NCBI GenBank assembly: GCA_034670405.1
Contig: JAXDDX010000317.1
Coordinates: forward strand, 158,704 to 222,703
Length of the DNA: 64,000 nt
Reading direction: 5' to 3'
Source of the DNA: Hoplostethus atlanticus
Taxonomy: Eukaryota > Chordata > Actinopteri > Trachichthyiformes > Trachichthyidae
The notes below the pieces were generated by a model. It was not told the origin of the DNA, did no database searches, and saw only the letters and a program-made list of their open reading frames with translations. Shown here piece after piece: positions 39,801 through 61,329 of the stretch. The number at the start of each line of letters is the position of its first letter. Position 1 is the stretch's first letter. Both the position numbers and the translations under genes were made by a program.

Positions 39801-42509
39801 CACGAGCAGTCAGGGTGTATTTAGTGCATAAAGGTAATTCTGAAGGTTTACAATGGTGATGGATGTAGCAGGATCTGACATGATGCTTCAAAACCAACAA
39901 TACCTGACACCTATTCATTGAAATGGTCAATACGTACGTGTCCCCGTCTTCGTCTTGCCTATACAACACCTCAGGCGTAACGCTTTCTATTCCCTTTGCC
40001 TCTTGGAGTATTTGCCACTGCAAGAACGTCATTTTGCCATCAGCAATCGGCGCCACGTGTCTCTGTGGCGCCGGATGTTGTACGTGTTGTGGGGTAACGT
40101 GGCCATTTTCAAAACCAGGGAGGAAGTGATTACTGATGCTGGGGTTTATGGGTATTGGAGTGCTCATCAGATTAAGGCTGGGCTCACTGGTGATGACTTC
40201 ATAGACTACTTCAGGTTTCACAGATTCACACTTAAGTTGCAAGATCTTCTTTTCCTGAAAGGAGTTCCACTTCTGAAAGAGAATAATTTGTGGTGAATTG
40301 AGGTGAATCATTTGAGACTTGAACAGCGTGTACGATGCGATTGAAGCTATTTTTTTTTGAATAAAATGATACTTCAGGTTGCAAATGTTCACAAGTACAT
40401 CAAGACACAGCCACATTTGGTGAAGACACATTGGAAGTTGACCTCTGATCGCTTACATCAAATTTTTCTGTCTTTAACATTGTTAGTTTTTTGTTGTAAA
40501 CCCAATCCCCTATAGTGAATGGTAATCAATAACATTTTTAAAAAGAATGTGTTTCTGATGTAAAACATTGAAAAAGGCTGATGTAGTTCATACAGTTTTA
40601 ATGAAAAAGCAGCAGAATAACATCATGTTTCATGCAGTTTTCCCAAACTTTCAACTTTAAAACTTTCCTTTTTGAAGAAAACAGAAAAAGAAGAAAACGT
40701 TTGTGCTTGCAAAGTGCAAATTGACCTATAATGAATTGAGTGAAAAATACATGAGAATCTGTGAAGTGCATCAAAATGACATGTAGCCATGTCGCTTTGT
40801 CTAGATCGTCTTTTTCTCTATATTTCTAGCCACTTTATTTTTGACTTTTTAAATGAAGAGGCGGTCGCTTAGCAACACGCAGTTCGTTGATTCGTCGTTG
40901 CTCTGTGATACATCTTTTCACCCCTCGTCTCCTCATCGCGCTCAAACCTCACGAATCAGAAAAGAAAACGACGGCACCCGGCACGTTACCTGGCCACTGT
41001 GGCCCCTGAGGCGTCTCATCATTATCAGCTCCTTCACAGTGTTCTTCTTGTACAACGACTGGAAGTGTCCCGGTGGCCTTGGGATAGTGATGGCACACCC
41101 TGCAATAGGGAAACATAAGAGTTATACCTGAACGTAAAATGTTAGTTAAATGCAGTGGAGGCCCCGTAAGTACATACAGTGTAAATATCCAGGCTATAGG
41201 GGAGAACAGGGTAAGCTGAGCCACCACTTGTTTCTATTCAATCGTATGGAGGAGGATGGAGGAGAAAGAACATATGGAGAAAATGGTGAGAGATTTTTAA
41301 TGTCAAGTGATTTCATCCTGGCGAAGATTCTTGTATCTAAATGTAAGAAGATGCATTTGAGGCTACCCAACCACCCCAAGCCCTTTTTTTTTTGAATGAG
41401 TTGGACTTCTAAAACTGTATCAGCTCCAGAAAAATGTACTCACTTTGAAATAAATACACATTTATTTTGACGTAGTAGCACAAAATGTAAAAAGTGGCTC
41501 ATTTATTTTACCCCGTTCTTCCCTACTGTAAACTCACTTGAAAAGGGACTAAAATATCAGTTTCAGTATCAGTTGTTCCTTCCAATCATAATCAATTGAT
41601 TTTGTCCAAACCACCTGTTCTGTGGTGTTGATAATGTGACATGTTGAACACACAGGTACATTTAGTGGACGCCCTTTTTTTCATTGCCATGTCTCTCATA
41701 AGCAAAACAAGGTTGCTGGAGTACAATTACCAGGAAGTAGGAAGTAAGAAATTGCCACATTGTTGTGAACACCTTGGGGATTCAGTCACGCGGCATGTCG
41801 GGTTACCAGTTAAGTAAAGAACACTTACTTTTATCATTTTCACTTGCATCGATGTCACTTGTCCGACTTGGATCCAACATGTTTAGGGAGTCATTTATTA
41901 CCTTCGAACCTCCACCTGACACCGTGTCTCTCCTCCAAACCACTTCGGCTAATGCAGGTGATTTTCAATTATAACACTGATTGAATGTATTGAAGTTTTT
42001 ACCTCGCAACACAAATGACAGAAGGTGTGTGTGATGTGCATGACCGACTCACCTTTCCTCTGCATTCTGCTCTGTATGACTGTAGGTTCAGCAATGAGGA
42101 ATAACTTCTGCTCCAAAGTCCCAGACTTAGAACTGGAACAGCTTCCTGGTTAACAAAGTAATGATTTAAGGTTCAGGTTTCAAAATAAAAGTTTGATTTC
42201 GAAAGTAAAAGCAGTAGACATTAAATGTGATTTTCTTTTTCTTTTATTTTTAAGGAGTTACTTTTAAGGAAAAACAAGTATCAATCAATGCTTTTCTGGA
42301 AATATAATGGATTTCTGTTTATATTGATGGACATCCGCATAGGAGGCAGGGTGTATGACGCATTCCTTAATAAACAGATAAAATAGTTCCACATTACACA
42401 AGTTATGTTGCATCTCGAAAACTGTACCTGTAAACACACAATAACAGTGTCTGTCGCTCCTTCCTGTAACTGCACCAGCCGGTTTGAAAGGTACAAACTG
42501 TTGAGACAT
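36833..42509 (-). CDS. nfkbiz: NF-kappa-B inhibitor zeta (atypical nuclear IkB)
   Basis: Inducible nuclear ankyrin protein that binds NF-kB p50 and switches on secondary response genes. CDS is complement(join(36833..37015, 37129..37239, 37877..38046, 38297..38360, 39276..39422, 39615..39720, 39938..40254, 40990..41099, 42053..42145, 42428..42509)), 460 residues; every junction keeps frame. Residues 69-95 (FQSLYKKNTVKELI...RGHSGQ) match the conserved OCA-like block of IkB-zeta. Residue 173 onward reads FLQWQILQEAKG, then ankyrin repeats: GDTFLHIAVAQGKRAL, CWGRSPLHVCAEKGH, DGLTPLHVAVLSHNAL, DRKSGRTSLHMASEEAN and SGNTALHI...LLMRYGADPGAKNLEN. Human IkB-zeta is about 718 residues. The shortening is in the poorly conserved middle, and the extreme C-terminus is also short (ends VQQH). 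BCL3 and NFKBID are less likely because they lack the OCA-like block. The first exon (MSQQFVPFKP) is chosen by frame and donor only. Confidence 0.92.
37470..37600 (+). repeat. tRNA-derived SINE fragment in nfkbiz intron
   Basis: GGCTTGTAACCAGAAGGTTG followed by CCAGTTTCAATCCCC resembles the anticodon-to-box-B part of many fish SINEs. Boundaries are unclear. Confidence 0.35.
41198..41526. mobile_element. MITE in nfkbiz intron
   Basis: Left end TAGGGGAGAACAGGGTAAGC then TGAGCCAC. The right end, reverse-complemented, reads TAGGGAAGAACGGGGTAAAA then TAAATGAGCCAC. These are imperfect terminal inverted repeats of about 28-32 bp around roughly 330 bp without a coding frame. It sits in the intron between nfkbiz coding exons 2 and 3. 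The terminal word is one I associate with a widespread fish DNA-transposon family, but I cannot name the superfamily from the sequence alone. Confidence 0.75.
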
Positions 42510-43109
42510 GTTGAGGGACAGTTAACATGCAAATAAACTCAGTGCTACTCATACACATCCCAGATCAGATTAAACAACACACTCTCTGTAAATGAATCAC
42601 TGACTCACTGGGAAACAAACTTTGGTAAACAAACTGGTAAATGCCTGTGGACATTTATTGAAGTTATTAGGTTTTAAGACCTTTGCCTACAAGATGATAT
42701 GACCAGTTGATTTTTTTTTTAATACTGAGCAATTAATGGACATCAGGTACTTTTTCCCCTTGAAAATGGGTATTTATATTATACACAGCCATTTACCCAG
42801 AAAACAAATATAGAATAAAGAATAAATATAGAACAAATACAGATATATTCCAAAAGGGACGCACGTGGACAGATGTGATGCTTAGTGATATTCCACACTA
42901 AGCTAAATATCATGTAAAAGCTAAATATCATGTAATAAAATATTTACAACTAGCTTTCTGTTTCCCGTTTGCAATATTCTTCAACTTATACATCACTTCT
43001 TAAAACTTTCATCATCAAGGCATTTCCGTGATATTTGGCTTTTACTTATTTTATCTTTATTAAGGCAATAAAGATAAAGTCTGCTATTTCTTTATTCCTT
43101 TCGTTTTCT

Positions 43110-43250
43110 CCGTTTACCTTTTACCGTTTTAAACCTCATTTTTCTCTCTGCCTTATAGATCTTACTGATCTTTGCCGACTTTTTCTTGGTCGTGAAGCAC
43201 TTTGTAACCTTGTTTTGAAAAGTGCGATATAAGTAAACATTTTTATATTA
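43110..43250 (+). repeat. interspersed-repeat 3' tail
   Basis: GTGAAGCACTTTGTAACCTT, then GTTTTGAAAAGTGCGATATA and AGTAAACATTT. This is a familiar fish LINE/SINE tail pattern. It lies in the 5' intron region of nfkbiz. Confidence 0.5.
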
Positions 43251-43328
43251 TTTTTAATGTGCAATTTGTTTGGAACTGCACTGTAAGCACTTACATGTAA
43301 ATAAAACATATTTTTTTGTGTCACATAC

Positions 43329-43440
43329 CTGATCGGACTTTCTGTTTAAGCTGCACTGGAGCGTTTGGAGGGCGGAGCCTGTTATGCGGAACCGAGGGAC
43401 AGCACGTCTGCAAGTGGCGCAGGCATTTAATGGTGCGTGT
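43329..43440 (-). other. candidate 5' non-coding exon and promoter of nfkbiz
   Basis: On the minus strand the sequence GTCCGATCAG|GTATGTGA gives a good donor (GT at 43,328-43,327), about 0.8 kb before the first coding exon. The sequence upstream is comparatively GC-rich. No TATA box is obvious and the 5' edge is a guess. Confidence 0.35.
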
Positions 43441-43449
43441 CAGTATCCA

Positions 43450-46400
43450 TACCTCACATTTATCTCCCTAACCACTTCCCTGTCAACAGCCCATGGGACA
43501 GTCCCCTAAAGACGAAGGGCGTGGCACAGTGTTAGAGCTATGTGGGACAAGTCTGGTGAAGTGTTTGAAGAAAAACATGTTGCTGTGTTTTTGCACAGGT
43601 TAACATAACGTACAGATGTATAGCTCTAAAGAATTTGCTGTCCTGTTAGCTTATTGTTATTTTATTGGTTGAAATTACAAAGTCTAACAACAGTGATGAT
43701 GAAATGTGATGAAACACCTATTTCATTTACATCAGATAAGCCCGAGTGTGTGCTGAGGACATGACGACCTTTCAAGGTCACTGTATCTGAAAGTTCAGCT
43801 TTAGGGTGGACGGTCCCTTTCATTTGTAAAGGGTGGTTGTATGCTTTTTATAGAAGAAATAGATAGAGATGTTCTGAAATGTGGACGCATCTGTGGAAAT
43901 GACACGCACAAGTGAAAGAAAATATTTGTTCAATATTAACTTCTTGATTATTCAGTAACACAGAGGATTCTATCATCAAAAACAACTGTTTCATAACCTA
44001 AGACCTTAAGGTGCCTCTTCTTAAATGGGTGTTATTAGCTTTGCTTTCATGGCTGATGTATGAAATGATGTACGTCTTCATGTGAATGAAACAGTTTAAT
44101 CCTACCCAGTAAATGACTCCAGACATAAAACACACATGATGACTCTTTCACTTATATTCAATCCATTCATAAATAACTGAACCCGGCCAGCCCTGCAGGT
44201 AAATTCTCTTTATATATATATCTATATAATCTGACTTCTATGGGGTTTGACAGCTCAATACAGTTCAATAAATAATTATTACAGTTGAAAGCAGTAAAAT
44301 AATTGAAAAATATCATCAAACAATTCTGAAACAAAATCCATTTCATTGAGGATTTTAAGTGTTTTCATTTCAGCTTTTTCAACTTTTTGTGTAATTTGAC
44401 CTGTCGCATGACGATAACAGAAACTGTGTGATACTTTAACTCGCATTTTTTCCCCATACGTTAAAAACAGAAAAACTTGATAAACGAGGCGCTTTGCAGC
44501 TGAGTGAGAATATTATTTTTAAAAATAATATTTTTTTTGAGAAGATTTTTAAAGCCGGGACAAAGAATGACTTTATCTGTCAACCCAACAAACAGCCAAA
44601 GAATTTACACGTTACCATGGTAATGTTACCAAGCTGCTACATTGTGTTGTTGTTTCTGGCTCCTCCCCCTTAAATAATTGACGCAAGGAGCCAGTGATTT
44701 AGTTTCTAGCACACAGTCGGTGATAACAGCATTAGGACATTTGTGCGGAAAGGAATGTTCTTGCTGTACACTCAAGTTTGATATCTTATCAGAAGGTCAA
44801 TGAAGTTCAGACTCAGGTACAAAGTCCAATTATTAACAGCTGCTTCAGTTTTGTCCCTCGACAGACGAGGAGCTTTTACATCAAACATCTCAGTTTTATG
44901 AGGATTTTCGCATATCTTCCCATCATGCTTTAGCTGGGTGGATTGTCTGTGATCACAGCAATCTAAATTCATCTTGCATATAAGACTTTTCATATCGTCA
45001 CTGCAAATATTCAAGTAGATACGAGAACATCATTTCTGCCAAAAATCAACCCCATCAGTTCAATAATTCTCTTTGATTCCTTCCCGTGTTTTCATTCCCC
45101 TAAAAAACAAAATTTTAGTATGAATCCAAAAGAAAACATACTGCCTCTCTTACTACACAGCTCACAAGACACACAAAATATATAAAGTGCTCTAAAATTC
45201 CTCTACAGTTCATGGTGGGGGGGTCTGAAACAACATCACCAGATGACCGTTAGATCACTCAAGTGTAACAGCGACAAATAGCGAACAATGAGACAGCAGA
45301 CTTCACTAACATGGCTGTGACAAAAAATAATAATAACAATAATCTGCAGTAGAGTTTCTTTATAAATTACAACCTTTGGAAAACTTCACCTTTTAAAAAA
45401 AAAAAAAAAAAAAAAAAACCTAAGAAAAAAAAAATACTGCACACAATCTACAGTTCATGTCTAACTTACTGGCGGTGGAGGAACTGTGTTCTAGTGCTGC
45501 AGAGGTTCAACACACATGGAAAACAATAAAAAAAAAGAAATCTCAGGTAAATCCACATCCCATAAGCCTTTGAGTCTCTGATTCAGTTAAATTCATCTTA
45601 ATTTTCCGACCAATAGCAGGACTCAGTAGGTGTCGGACACACCTCTTCCTTCTGGGATGTGTTTTGGAAGAGAGGATGGTCCGGTAAGATGAGTTTTCAC
45701 TTCCACTTTTTTCCTCTGACTTCCTCTAAATGCCTCCATACGTCTGGGCCTATTTGTGGCCTGATGTCGGTAAGGAAACAAGAACCAAGATGACACGGGT
45801 TATAGGGTTTCACATTCACACGGGTTGTGGCTGAACACAACAGCATGCACTAAAAGGAGTACTTGGTTTGTTGATATCATGAGCATTCTCCATTATTACT
45901 AATAATCATGCAGCTCTCAGTCTCTTTTTTAGGATGACTTGATGATCTCGATGATATGTGGAGGCTAAACAAATAAAACTACAAAAGACCATAATTGTCA
46001 TAATTGATTTTCAGCTGACCTGTAAAGTTTGAGGCTTGTTTGTGATGGAGGGCAATATAAATAAACTTGACCATCCCAAAATAAAGTTTTTAATAAGTCA
46101 GGGAGTCATTTTGGTTGTAGTTTCCTGATGTAGTGTTGGGCCATGACTGAATCTAGGCCTCAGATTAGAGTTGAGACCGTCTGGTGGTGTACAAACATCA
46201 GTATGGACACGAGTCCTGCACAACATCAAATCATTGGGACCCATCCACACAATCACGTCACACCAGGAGCACAGGAGGTTTTTCCACCATTCATTCACAG
46301 CGAGGGGGGGTTTCACCTCGGCTCAGTCCAAGTGGTTTCACAGATTCAGTCGGTCTAGAAATCAATCGATAGGCCCAAAACGCTGCTGGGCCTACTGGAC

Positions 46401-46519
46401 TTGCTGAACACAAATCCACGCCGAAACTGAATGTGAAAAACACTCTTTAGGACCTCTGTGCTCTACACACTCATACTGCCCATCTCAGTACATGTTCGCT
46501 CACTGGCACACGGATACAC
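43450..46519. other. gap between nfkbiz and gk; gk 3' UTR and nfkbiz upstream DNA
   Basis: No exon is recognisable. Contents include a perfect 24-bp palindrome (44,509-44,532), a GGGACAGTCCCC word (43,495-43,506), a long A-run at 45,394-45,418 and a + strand SINE-like tail near 46,040-46,075. The gk 3' UTR must occupy some of the right part, but I could not place its poly(A) site. Confidence 0.5.
44509..44532. repeat. perfect 24-bp AT palindrome
   Basis: AATATTATTTTT is followed at once by its exact reverse complement AAAAATAATATT. It could form a hairpin or cruciform. There is no link to a known element. Confidence 0.9.
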
Positions 46520-54401
<7,882 letters not shown>

Positions 54402-55970
54402 GGTACCGTTCATGAGCGCTCTCTGTCTGTGTGGAGCCACGGACTTCGGCACCGAGGTGGAGAAGAAACAGACGCACCCGGAGAGGGGCTTGGCTTGTCT
54501 CAAAGTCGGTCTGTCTGGTGCGTCATTGATGCGCCACTCTGCTCTGCTCTCGGCCTTTACTGATGACGCAGCCAGGTCCCATCAATGCATAGAGCAAAAC
54601 ATACATAGGAGACAGAGAGAGAGAGGGGGAGAGAGAGTGAGAGAATAAAGAGGGAGTAAACAGAACGTATTAAATTGTAAAAGAAAAAATGTCCTGAGGT
54701 TTTGGTCCCCTCCTAATAGTGATAGAAGGTTTTTGGTCCCTCTGCAGGTTGAACAGATACGTCCTAGCACCTAGTAGGCGTGGGTAAGGGGAAGTGGAGG
54801 TGGGGTGTTCAAAGCCCCAACTTTGTTTTTGACTCAGTAGCCCCCTCTAGTGGCCATCCTCTTTACATTTACAAGGTGAAGAGTCAACAGAGGAAAATGA
54901 TCTTACCAAAATGATGTTCTCTATGCCCAGCGTCATCTGTTCAATGTTGTGGATGAAAATGAATTGTTGCATGAGGATTTGTGTCCTTCTCAGAAAGACA
55001 ACTACAGACATGGGTTACTGATATTACAGAATCTAACTGAAGAGAGAAAAACCTAAAGCTGAAGAGTCAGTGATGTCAATATATACAGCACAGAGAGCCT
55101 CCTCCTCACCAATGAAACCAGAGAGAGACAGAGAGAGGATGCACTGGACCAGATTAGGAGGAGGCCCTACACTGTCCTACACTGTCCTACACCTCCACTA
55201 CACATTATTATTGACATCAAACCATAGACATTATTGACAACACATTGTGAACATTATTATTGACATCAAACCATAGACATTATTGACAACACATTGTGAA
55301 CATTATTATTGACATCAAACCATGGACATATTAGTTCCTTATTTCAGATCTCATCACATGATGGGTTAAAACATGCTTGTCATGTGGGGACCCAGCAGGA
55401 GATTGGGTTTAGAAGACGGTGGCCTTGTCCTCACTAACTGAGACATCTAAAGTGTGTTTGACATGTCAACTCCACAGATTGGTTGGATCAGTCATTGTCC
55501 CCACCATTGATCAAAATGGATTTGAGGTTTCCAACATAGAAACCAGGCCCTACATGACTGAAGACCACATACTCATCCATGCACTCGCTTACACAGGAGG
55601 AGTCATTCACATGTTATTGGATTTTTTTCAATGAAATAATTGTAATTACTCTATTAGTTGTATGAAAATCTCTTTATGGATATTATTCACTATTTTGAAC
55701 ACTCATCATTGATGATGTTTTGCAGCACATCTATCATCCCATCCATTTGGTATAGTGGCAAGAGAAAGTCACCCACCACCACACCCCACCCACTTTGTGC
55801 ATTTTCTCCTCAATTCTATTAAAGTGAAACGTTATTTTTCTTAATTTATCAGAGAGTACATAGATCACTCCATTATTATTGGACTTAATGTGATCTTGGT
55901 GTGAGGATGCTGTCTGGTTGGATTCTCAAATCAAAACAACAGTGCTTGGTGGATTATGACATCATCAGGT
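54402..55970. other. head-to-head intergenic region between gk and the HIPK-like kinase
   Basis: The first 200 bp upstream of the gk start is CpG-containing and is the likely gk promoter. Next come a GA-rich tract (54,610-54,650), a 49-bp minisatellite (55,204-55,325) and unremarkable sequence. A 71-codon open frame (55,419-55,634) has no recognisable domain. Confidence 0.6.
55204..55325. repeat. 49-bp minisatellite, about 2.5 copies
   Basis: Units start at 55,204, 55,253 and 55,302. Each begins ATTATTATTGACATCAAACC and two run through to GACAACACATTGTGAAC. The two complete units are nearly identical, which suggests recent expansion. Confidence 0.92.
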
Positions 55971-56061
55971 CCTGGAACTCGTGTTGAGCATCATAATGCG
56001 TGCTAGATGTGGATTTTGGTCATTGCACTACTGCGACTGGACGAAGAACGACGTGATTTAG
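55960..56061 (+). other. candidate 5' non-coding exon of the HIPK-like kinase
   Basis: The segment ends CGTGATTTAG|GTAAGTCAG, a strong donor on +. It lies 520 bp before the acceptor CCTTTCAG (AG at 56,582-56,583) that precedes the kinase ATG. The 5' edge is approximate and no TATA box is seen. Confidence 0.4.
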
Positions 56062-56601
56062 GTAAGTCAGTGGTTTTCCTCTTTAATGTTTGAGTGTTGT
56101 GAGGCCCAGTGATGCTGGAACCTCCAACCAGAGGTGGAAAGAGGAGTGAAAGATCTGTTTAGTCAGGTACCACTTTGATTTGACTTGAGCAGGTTTCTAG
56201 ACAAGTATATTCTCTCTTCAAACTCCGACTTGAGGAAAGGTCAGAAAAATGATTTGACTCAACTAAAAGTAGCCGCCTTCTGTAATGTACTGTGTTCACA
56301 CTAACATGACCTTCATGTAGAGTGTTACATCGTCTCCAGTGTTTCAGCCATTTCTACTCTGCACGGTAAATATTGGGAAAGTATCTAAGTTAATATGTGT
56401 AGCAGTAAAAGTGCAGAATACATTTACCAACTTGATGTTAAACATTGACACCAGATAGGAATACGCTCAATGTTGAATGACAAGTTAACATTGAGAGGTT
56501 AACTGTTGTGTTAATTGGATATTTAAAGGGATTGAAGTAACTATTTTCTCTCTATTCTCTCCATGTCTCCATTTTCCTTTCAGTTTTCCTCCATAGCAAA
56601 C

Positions 56602-59509
<2,908 letters not shown>

Positions 59510-59616
59510 GACCGTGGCCTCACCTGGGGAGTGAGACCTGTGGTCTCTATGTAGGTTTTTTTCTAGCAGAACACCTGAGAACTACACTCAGAAAATATTC
59601 ACCTATTCATTCACTC

Positions 59617-60076
59617 ACCTACAACAAATCTGAGGTATCAGTATATGTTAACTGCATGTGTCCTCATTCACCAGCGCTAGGGGAACTTCCACTGAAGCAC
59701 AGCCAGGTGCCATTTTGGTTCACCTACTCAGACATGGCCCCCAATCTGAGTGATGGGGAACCTGAACAGGACAGGAACTGCCCCCAAATTAGGTAAGATT
59801 ATTTCCTCCGGAGCTCCACTCCCCCCTCAGATGAGGGTGGAAGAGGAGGGAAATGGTCCAGTTAGGCCATAATGTGAGCAGATCAGGGACCATGTGCATC
59901 CATATGTGAAATTTGCAAGATTTGATGACAAAAGGCATTAGTACGCTAGAATTGCAGTTTTTGATCACCAATATCAGGACAGACTTGTTCACTTTGAGCA
60001 CATATTGGTCTCTGCCAAATGACATAAAAAACAATGGAGATACAAATACTGCTCTTAGAAACTTGAACTTAAAATG

Positions 60077-60148
<72 letters not shown>

Positions 60149-60684
60149 CCCCCAGGCGGTTCTGGACTCCCTGAGATAAAAACACCTGGCTGTGATAACT
60201 GAGGGGACTCCATCACTGGACACCACAGAGGTAGGAATCTCTGAATGAAAAATGAAAAATTGACTCAACCAGGAATGAATGTGATTCTTGTTCATAGTAC
60301 TAATGGTCTCCTCACAGGTTGGAGCTCCAACAGCAAGCCCCACTGTGGACTCTGCCACTGTGGCCACCCCTTCGGTTCCCCTGAGCAGCCCTGCAGGTCC
60401 TCCCTTGAACAATGACCTGATCCACTCCACATCTGGTAGGACATTCACCTCCACTTGTGTCTGAATTGTCAAGTCCTTCCACACAGTAGTTGATTCCAAC
60501 AAGGTCGCTTTATTGTCCTCTTTTGATTTTTAGAGGTCAGCAAGCCCTAGAAGAAGCAGAAGAAGGTGGATGAGGACATTCTGCTGCTGTGCGACCAAAG
60601 CCGAAGATGTGGAGTGAAGTTCCCTATGGAGGTTTTCTCGCCAAACACCTGAGAACGACTCTCAGAAAATATTCACCCACGCGT
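59617..60684 (+). pseudogene. decayed tandem duplicate of the kinase 3' end
   Basis: Three blocks repeat the last three kinase exons in order, with matching intron flanks. From 59,655 a counterpart of exon 8 begins (CAGCGCTAGGGGAACTTCC), and its intron upstream also matches (GTATATGTTAACTGCATGTG). It is interrupted by foreign sequence and a GT microsatellite, and resumes at 60,147. A counterpart of exon 9 lies at about 60,319-60,435. A counterpart of exon 10 lies at about 60,533-60,616. Decay is clear: in-frame stops occur in the exon 8 block (CTGAGATAA) and the exon 10 block (CCCTAG), and the Lys run is disrupted. The kinase domain was not duplicated, so no protein kinase can come from this copy. 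Confidence 0.88.
60079..60146. repeat. (GT)n microsatellite inside the duplicated exon
   Basis: About 34 GT units, ending immediately before the AGCCCCCAGGCGGTTCTGG that continues the exon 8 copy. Confidence 0.98.
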
Positions 60685-61053
60685 GATTGAAGACAGAAAA
60701 CATTTACAGATGTAAAAGTGAACATCTGAATGAATGTGGTAGCAGCCGCACTTGAAACTTGCACTTGGCAGAACAAATTTAATCTGCCACTGCAACTTCT
60801 CAGATGGCGTCTTGGGCATCACAAATCTGCACGTAAAATTGTTGCAGAGAATTTGATGCCAAAGTGATTTGTACATCCGCGACTTCAAGACGCAAATTCT
60901 ATTCTCAAGAATAAGGATACATCTGAGCAAATATATTTCAAGTGTGCAGCTGCTTCTCTGACTTCAGATTAACGGGTGGGTGAATATTTTCCGAGTGTAA
61001 AAGCCATCATCAAGGTGGTTCTCAGGTGTTTGGCTAGCAGAAACCTTCATAGG
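60623..61053. repeat. inverted repeat of the kinase 3' UTR with a roughly 290-bp spacer
   Basis: The left arm (60,623-60,684) contains CCTATGGAGG, AACACCTGAGAAC and GAAAATATTCACCCACGCG. The right arm (60,973-61,053) carries the reverse complement (CGGGTGGGTGAATATTTTC, GGTTCTCAGGTGTTTGGC, ACCTTCATAGG) with an insert of about 20 bp. A third, direct copy of the arm lies at 59,544-59,612 behind the intact gene. No transposase is present. Confidence 0.8.
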
Positions 61054-61062
61054 TCTCCCTGT

Positions 61063-61320
61063 GGGCGACACGGTGGCCCAGTGGTTAGCACTGTGGCCTC
61101 ACAGCAAGAAGGACACGGTTCCTCTCTGTGTGGAGTCTGCATGTTCTCCCCGTGTTGGCGTGGGTTTCCTCCGGGTCCTCCGGTTTCCTCCCACAGTCCA
61201 AAGACATGCAGGTCAGGTGGATTGGAGACTCTAAATTGCCCTGAAAGTGATTGACAGTCGATCTGTGTTGGCCTTGTGATGGATTGGCGACCTGTCCAGG
61301 GTCTTTCTCTGTCTTTCACT
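61063..61320 (+). repeat. tRNA-derived fish SINE
   Basis: GGGCGACACGGTGGCCCAGT, then GGTTAGCACTGTGGCCTCAC, TGCATGTTCTCCCCGTG, GGTTTCCTCCGGGTCCTCCG, CCACAGTCCAAAGACATGCA and GATTGGCGACCTGTCCAGGG. This block order is a very widespread SINE of bony fishes. The 3' end is truncated or diverged. Confidence 0.9.
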
Positions 61321-61329
61321 AAATAAAGC

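Noticed and set aside
55419-55634. 71-codon + strand frame upstream of the kinase
   Set aside because: No domain, no splice context, and it is not linked in frame to the kinase start.
59789-60502. 237-codon minus-strand open frame
   Set aside because: It runs through the GT microsatellite (Thr-His repeats) and opposite the decayed kinase copy; it is a shadow.
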